Positions 5,859-7,631 of a DNA stretch of 7,631 bases are shown here, in pieces (within the stretch, counting starts at the first letter, position 1; each line of letters begins with the position of its first letter). The notes beneath the pieces were generated by a model. The model was not told the DNA's origin. It did no database searches and saw nothing but the letters and a program-made list of their open reading frames with translations. Source of the DNA: JAHFHB01 sp964393875 (lineage in GTDB: Bacteria > Omnitrophota > Omnitrophia > Omnitrophales > Aquincolibacteriaceae). The translations under genes and the position numbers were made by a program. The DNA is taken from the NCBI GenBank assembly GCA_964393875.1, contig CAYMUZ010000043.1, positions 1 through 7,631 on the forward strand. The letters are read 5' to 3'.

Positions 5859-6953
5859 ATGGGATTTCGTGTCGGAATCGTCGGGCTCCCGAATGTGGGC
5901 AAATCTACTATTTTTAACACACTTTCGGCGGCCAAGGCCGAGGCGGCCAATTATCCTTTTTGTACAATCGATCCCAATAAGGGCATTGTGACCGTGCCTG
6001 ACCACCGTCTGGATGAGCTTGCCAAGATCTATGTACCCAAAAGAACCGTGCCGACCGTCATTGAATTTTATGACATCGCCGGTCTTGTCAAAGGGGCCTC
6101 CAAGGGAGAGGGGCTCGGCAATCAGTTTCTCGGCCACATCAAAGAAGTCGAGGCTATTTTGCATGTGGTGCGCTGCTTTGATGACCCAAATATTGTGCAC
6201 GTGTCCAACAGCGTTGATCCGATTCGGGATATCGAGGTGATCGACACCGAGTTATGCTTGAAAGATATTGATACCATCGCCGCGCGGTATCAAAAAACGG
6301 AAAAGCTTTCGCGCGCCGGCGACAAAGCTGCGACAGAGCTCATGCCGACTTATGAGAAAGTTAAAAAAGCTCTGGAGGATGGAACCCCTTTGCGGCTTTT
6401 AGGGTTGAGCGAGGATGAAAAACGTCAGATTCAAGACATGTCTTTTTTAACTCTGAAACCGGTGCTGTATTGCGCCAATGTCGCCGAGACCGATTTGCCC
6501 GGCGGGGGTAAATGGGTTGCCCCAGTGCGTGAACGCGCCGCCAAAGAGGGCGCGGGGGTGGTTGTTATCTCGGGGAAGGTCGAGGCGGAGTTGATGGATC
6601 TTCCTGATGCCGAAAAATTGGAATTTCTCAAAGAGTTTGGGCTGACAGAGCCCGGGTTAAGGTCTTTGATTCGCGCGGGTTATGATGTGCTGGATCTCAT
6701 TACTTATTTCACGGCCGGCGAACAAGAAGTACGCGCCTGGACCGTTCGTAAAAACACTAAAGCTCCGCAGGCCGCGGGCGTGATCCACTCCGACTTTGAG
6801 CGTGGATTCATCCGCGCTGAAACAATGAGCTACGACGATATCATCCGCCTTCGCTCTCCAGCCGCTGTCAAAGACAAAGGCCTGCTTCGCATTGAGGGAA
6901 AAGAATACGTCACCCAAGATGGCGATGTGATGCTGTTTAGGTTCGGCGTATAA
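5859..6953 (+). CDS. ychF: Redox-regulated ATPase / Obg-family P-loop protein YchF (OLA1 homologue)
   Basis: YchF is a near-universal cytoplasmic P-loop ATPase that binds ribosomes and is linked to translation and oxidative-stress responses. The 364-residue protein (E. coli 363) has the G1 loop GLPNVGKST (9-17), G3 DIAGL (72-76) and, in place of the GTPase NKxD box, NVAE (207-210). That substitution is why this family prefers ATP. A helical insert covers about 125-200, and the C-terminal TGS domain about 279-362 (DLITYFTAGEQEVRAWTV to the end). ATG 5859 is chosen for AAGGAG at 5847-5852 with 6-base spacing and the typical MGFRVGIVGLPN start; the frame is open upstream to a TTG at 5790. The final seven sense codons lie in the first copy of a 68-bp direct repeat, so the terminus is duplicated downstream. 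Confidence 0.97.
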   Translation: MGFRVGIVGLPNVGKSTIFNTLSAAKAEAANYPFCTIDPNKGIVTVPDHRLDELAKIYVPKRTVPTVIEFYDIAGLVKGASKGEGLGNQFLGHIKEVEAILHVVRCFDDPNIVHVSNSVDPIRDIEVIDTELCLKDIDTIAARYQKTEKLSRAGDKAATELMPTYEKVKKALEDGTPLRLLGLSEDEKRQIQDMSFLTLKPVLYCANVAETDLPGGGKWVAPVRERAAKEGAGVVVISGKVEAELMDLPDAEKLEFLKEFGLTEPGLRSLIRAGYDVLDLITYFTAGEQEVRAWTVRKNTKAPQAAGVIHSDFERGFIRAETMSYDDIIRLRSPAAVKDKGLLRIEGKEYVTQDGDVMLFRFGV

Positions 6954-6998
6954 CAACGCCTACGGACACATCGGTAGTGTCCGAGGCGCAGTGCCGGC
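6931..6998 (+). repeat. 68-bp direct repeat, copy 1 (includes the ychF 3' end)
   Basis: These bases are identical to 7012-7079, with a period of 81 and a 13-base gap. Copy 1 contains the last seven sense codons of ychF except the first base of the ATG, the TAA stop, and a strong hairpin. The identity shows a recent or actively maintained tandem duplication. Confidence 0.95.
6957..6988 (+). terminator. Stem-loop downstream of ychF, copy 1 (possible transcript end or 3' stabiliser)
   Basis: The 5' arm CGCCTaCGGACAC (6957-6969) pairs with GTGTCCGAGGCG (6977-6988). This gives 12 base pairs, one bulged A (6962) and a 7-base loop, starting 3 bases after the ychF stop. There is no U-tract, so it is not a textbook intrinsic terminator. 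It could block 3' exonucleases or act with another factor. The same hairpin recurs at 7038-7069. Confidence 0.45.
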
Positions 6999-7014
6999 GC
7001 AAAGGCGCCGGTGC
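6991..7014 (+). other. Second GC-rich stem-loop spanning the repeat junction
   Basis: CCGGCGC (6994-7000) pairs with GCGCCGG (7005-7011) across an AAAG loop, and can extend by three more pairs (two G-U) to 6991 and 7014. It forms only at the junction between the two repeat copies, because the 13-base spacer supplies half of the stem. No T-run follows. Confidence 0.4.
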
Positions 7015-7079
7015 TGTTTAGGTTCGGCGTATAACAACGCCTACGGACACATCGGTAGTGTCCGAGGCGCAGTGCCGGC
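7012..7079 (+). repeat. 68-bp direct repeat, copy 2 (orphan ychF terminus plus hairpin)
   Basis: This is a perfect copy of 6931-6998. It carries an untranslated duplicate of the ychF C-terminal codons (LFRFGV, stop) and the same hairpin (7038-7069). After the copy the sequence changes at once to unrelated AT-rich DNA. Confidence 0.95.
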
Positions 7080-7146
7080 TGCCAGATAGTATCCGCTAGC
7101 ATTTCCTAACATCAAAACAGCGCTAAAATCATCTATCCCCATGTAT

Positions 7147-7175
7147 TTGCTAAACTTAAAATCTTCGTGTATTAT
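7147..7175 (+). promoter_or_regulatory. Sigma70-type promoter for the downstream exported protein
   Basis: TTGCTA (7147-7152, 4 of 6) and TATTAT (7170-7175, 5 of 6) are separated by exactly 17 bases. The predicted start near 7182 gives a leader of about 56 bases before the TTG start codon. This suggests the gene is transcribed on its own rather than from ychF. Confidence 0.55.
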
Positions 7176-7237
7176 TTTTTAAATCTTTCATAAAGAGATT
7201 AAATGAGGAAGCTTTTACCCTGTGACGGAGGTAGTTT

Positions 7238-7631
7238 TTGAAGACTCGTATTTCTAAAAGCGCGCGCGTACAGGCTTTTATTACCGCCTGCTTCTATAGC
7301 GTCACGCTTTTCACCTATTCTCCGGACGCAGTTCATGCTGCAACCCCGTCTTCTATAGATGTACCCATCCCGCAATTATCTGCCCAATCCCTCGCTCATC
7401 TCAGTTTGCCGCAAGGTCTTGGCCGAGTAGAGGAGATCTACCAAGGACCGGCCGGTAAGCTCGTGGTTCTCATCCAGGATGCGCACTCTATCTCCGAAGC
7501 GCAGGTAAATCTGGCCAAGCTCATCCGCTATTTTGAGACAAAATTTGGAGTGGGACTAGTCGCGCTGGAGGGCGCATCGGGGACGTTGGATACGCAATTC
7601 TTCAAAAGTTTTCCAGATCGCAAACTTCTAA
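7238..7631 (+). CDS. Exported protein of unknown function, N-terminal part (3' truncated)
   Basis: The first 131 codons are present and the frame runs off the window. The start is TTG 7238, supported by GGAGGT at 7227-7232 with 5-base spacing and by an immediate signal peptide. The signal has basic KTRISKSAR, a hydrophobic AFITACFYSVTLF segment (13-25), and a probable cut after VHA (34). The mature part has a conserved-looking core: KLVVLIQDAHSISEAQVNL (74-92), then GLVALEGASG (106-115) and FFKSFPD. I associate this 'IQDAH..EAQ.N...LEGA' pattern with large secreted proteins of Omnitrophota. Its layout (hydrophobic strand then DAH, later an acidic EGA) is faintly like ChaN/erythromycin-esterase-type proteins, but that link is weak. 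No biochemical function can be assigned. A 12-codon mini-ORF in the leader overlaps the start codon. Confidence 0.8.
   Translation, partial: MKTRISKSARVQAFITACFYSVTLFTYSPDAVHAATPSSIDVPIPQLSAQSLAHLSLPQGLGRVEEIYQGPAGKLVVLIQDAHSISEAQVNLAKLIRYFETKFGVGLVALEGASGTLDTQFFKSFPDRKLL

Noticed and set aside
5784..6200. A 138-codon minus-strand frame opposite the ychF start.
   Set aside because: It is antisense to the highly conserved GTPase domain and has no family resemblance.
6957..7069. The hairpins after ychF as a classic intrinsic terminator or as a CRISPR-like array.
   Set aside because: Neither hairpin is followed by a U-tract, and there are only two copies, the first partly coding, so an array is excluded.
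6830..7102. A minus-strand frame encoding a protein with an internal repeat (LRLGHYRCVRRRCYTPNL twice).
   Set aside because: The peptide repeat is only the reverse translation of the 68-bp DNA repeat, lies opposite ychF, and has no start signals.

Overview
This is a stretch of bacterial chromosome with ordinary housekeeping genes, bordered on the left by the end of an AT-richer arsenic-resistance cluster. The best guess for the host is an uncultivated Gram-negative lineage, possibly Candidatus Omnitrophota. That rests on two exported proteins: the truncated one at the right edge, with its 'IQDAH...EAQ.NL' and 'LEGASG' motifs, and the Asp-box protein with an outer-membrane-like C-terminal segment. 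Both remind me of proteins I associate with that group. It is inference from memory, not a computed placement.

Region 1 (1 to about 1006, + strand) holds three tightly coupled genes. They are the C-terminal end of a MerR-family metal regulator, a half-length MIP (aquaporin-type) channel, and a thioredoxin-type arsenate reductase (arsC). The stop/start overlaps (TAATG, ATGA) indicate one translationally coupled operon for arsenic sensing, metalloid permeation and arsenate reduction. By eye it is clearly AT-richer than what follows. It ends in a 186-bp element with imperfect inverted repeats (918-1103), whose left arm supplies the last codons of arsC.

Region 2 (1283-4040, + strand) is a second operon. 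It encodes a YadG-like ABC ATPase, a YadH-like ABC-2 permease, and the radical-SAM rRNA/tRNA methyltransferase RlmN, whose start overlaps the permease stop by 4 bases. The 276 bp before it (1007-1282) contain no convincing gene.

Region 3 (4072-5694, - strand) is one exported protein with Asp-box repeats. It converges on rlmN with only 31 bp between them. An AT-rich intergenic region of 164 bp separates it from the divergent gene ychF. This region contains a good sigma70-type promoter for the minus-strand gene, an extended -10 candidate for ychF, and a 10-bp dyad between them.

Region 4 (5859-6953, + strand) is the ATPase/GTPase ychF. Its last codons and downstream hairpin are duplicated as a perfect 68-bp direct repeat (period 81). 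After about 160 bp, with a sigma70-like promoter and a 12-codon mini-ORF, a TTG-started exported protein begins and runs off the window.

I see no CRISPR array, tRNA, rRNA, recognisable transposase or defence system. The points most worth checking are the half-length aquaporin inside the ars operon, the inverted-repeat element that extends ArsC, and the duplicated ychF terminus with its structured repeat.
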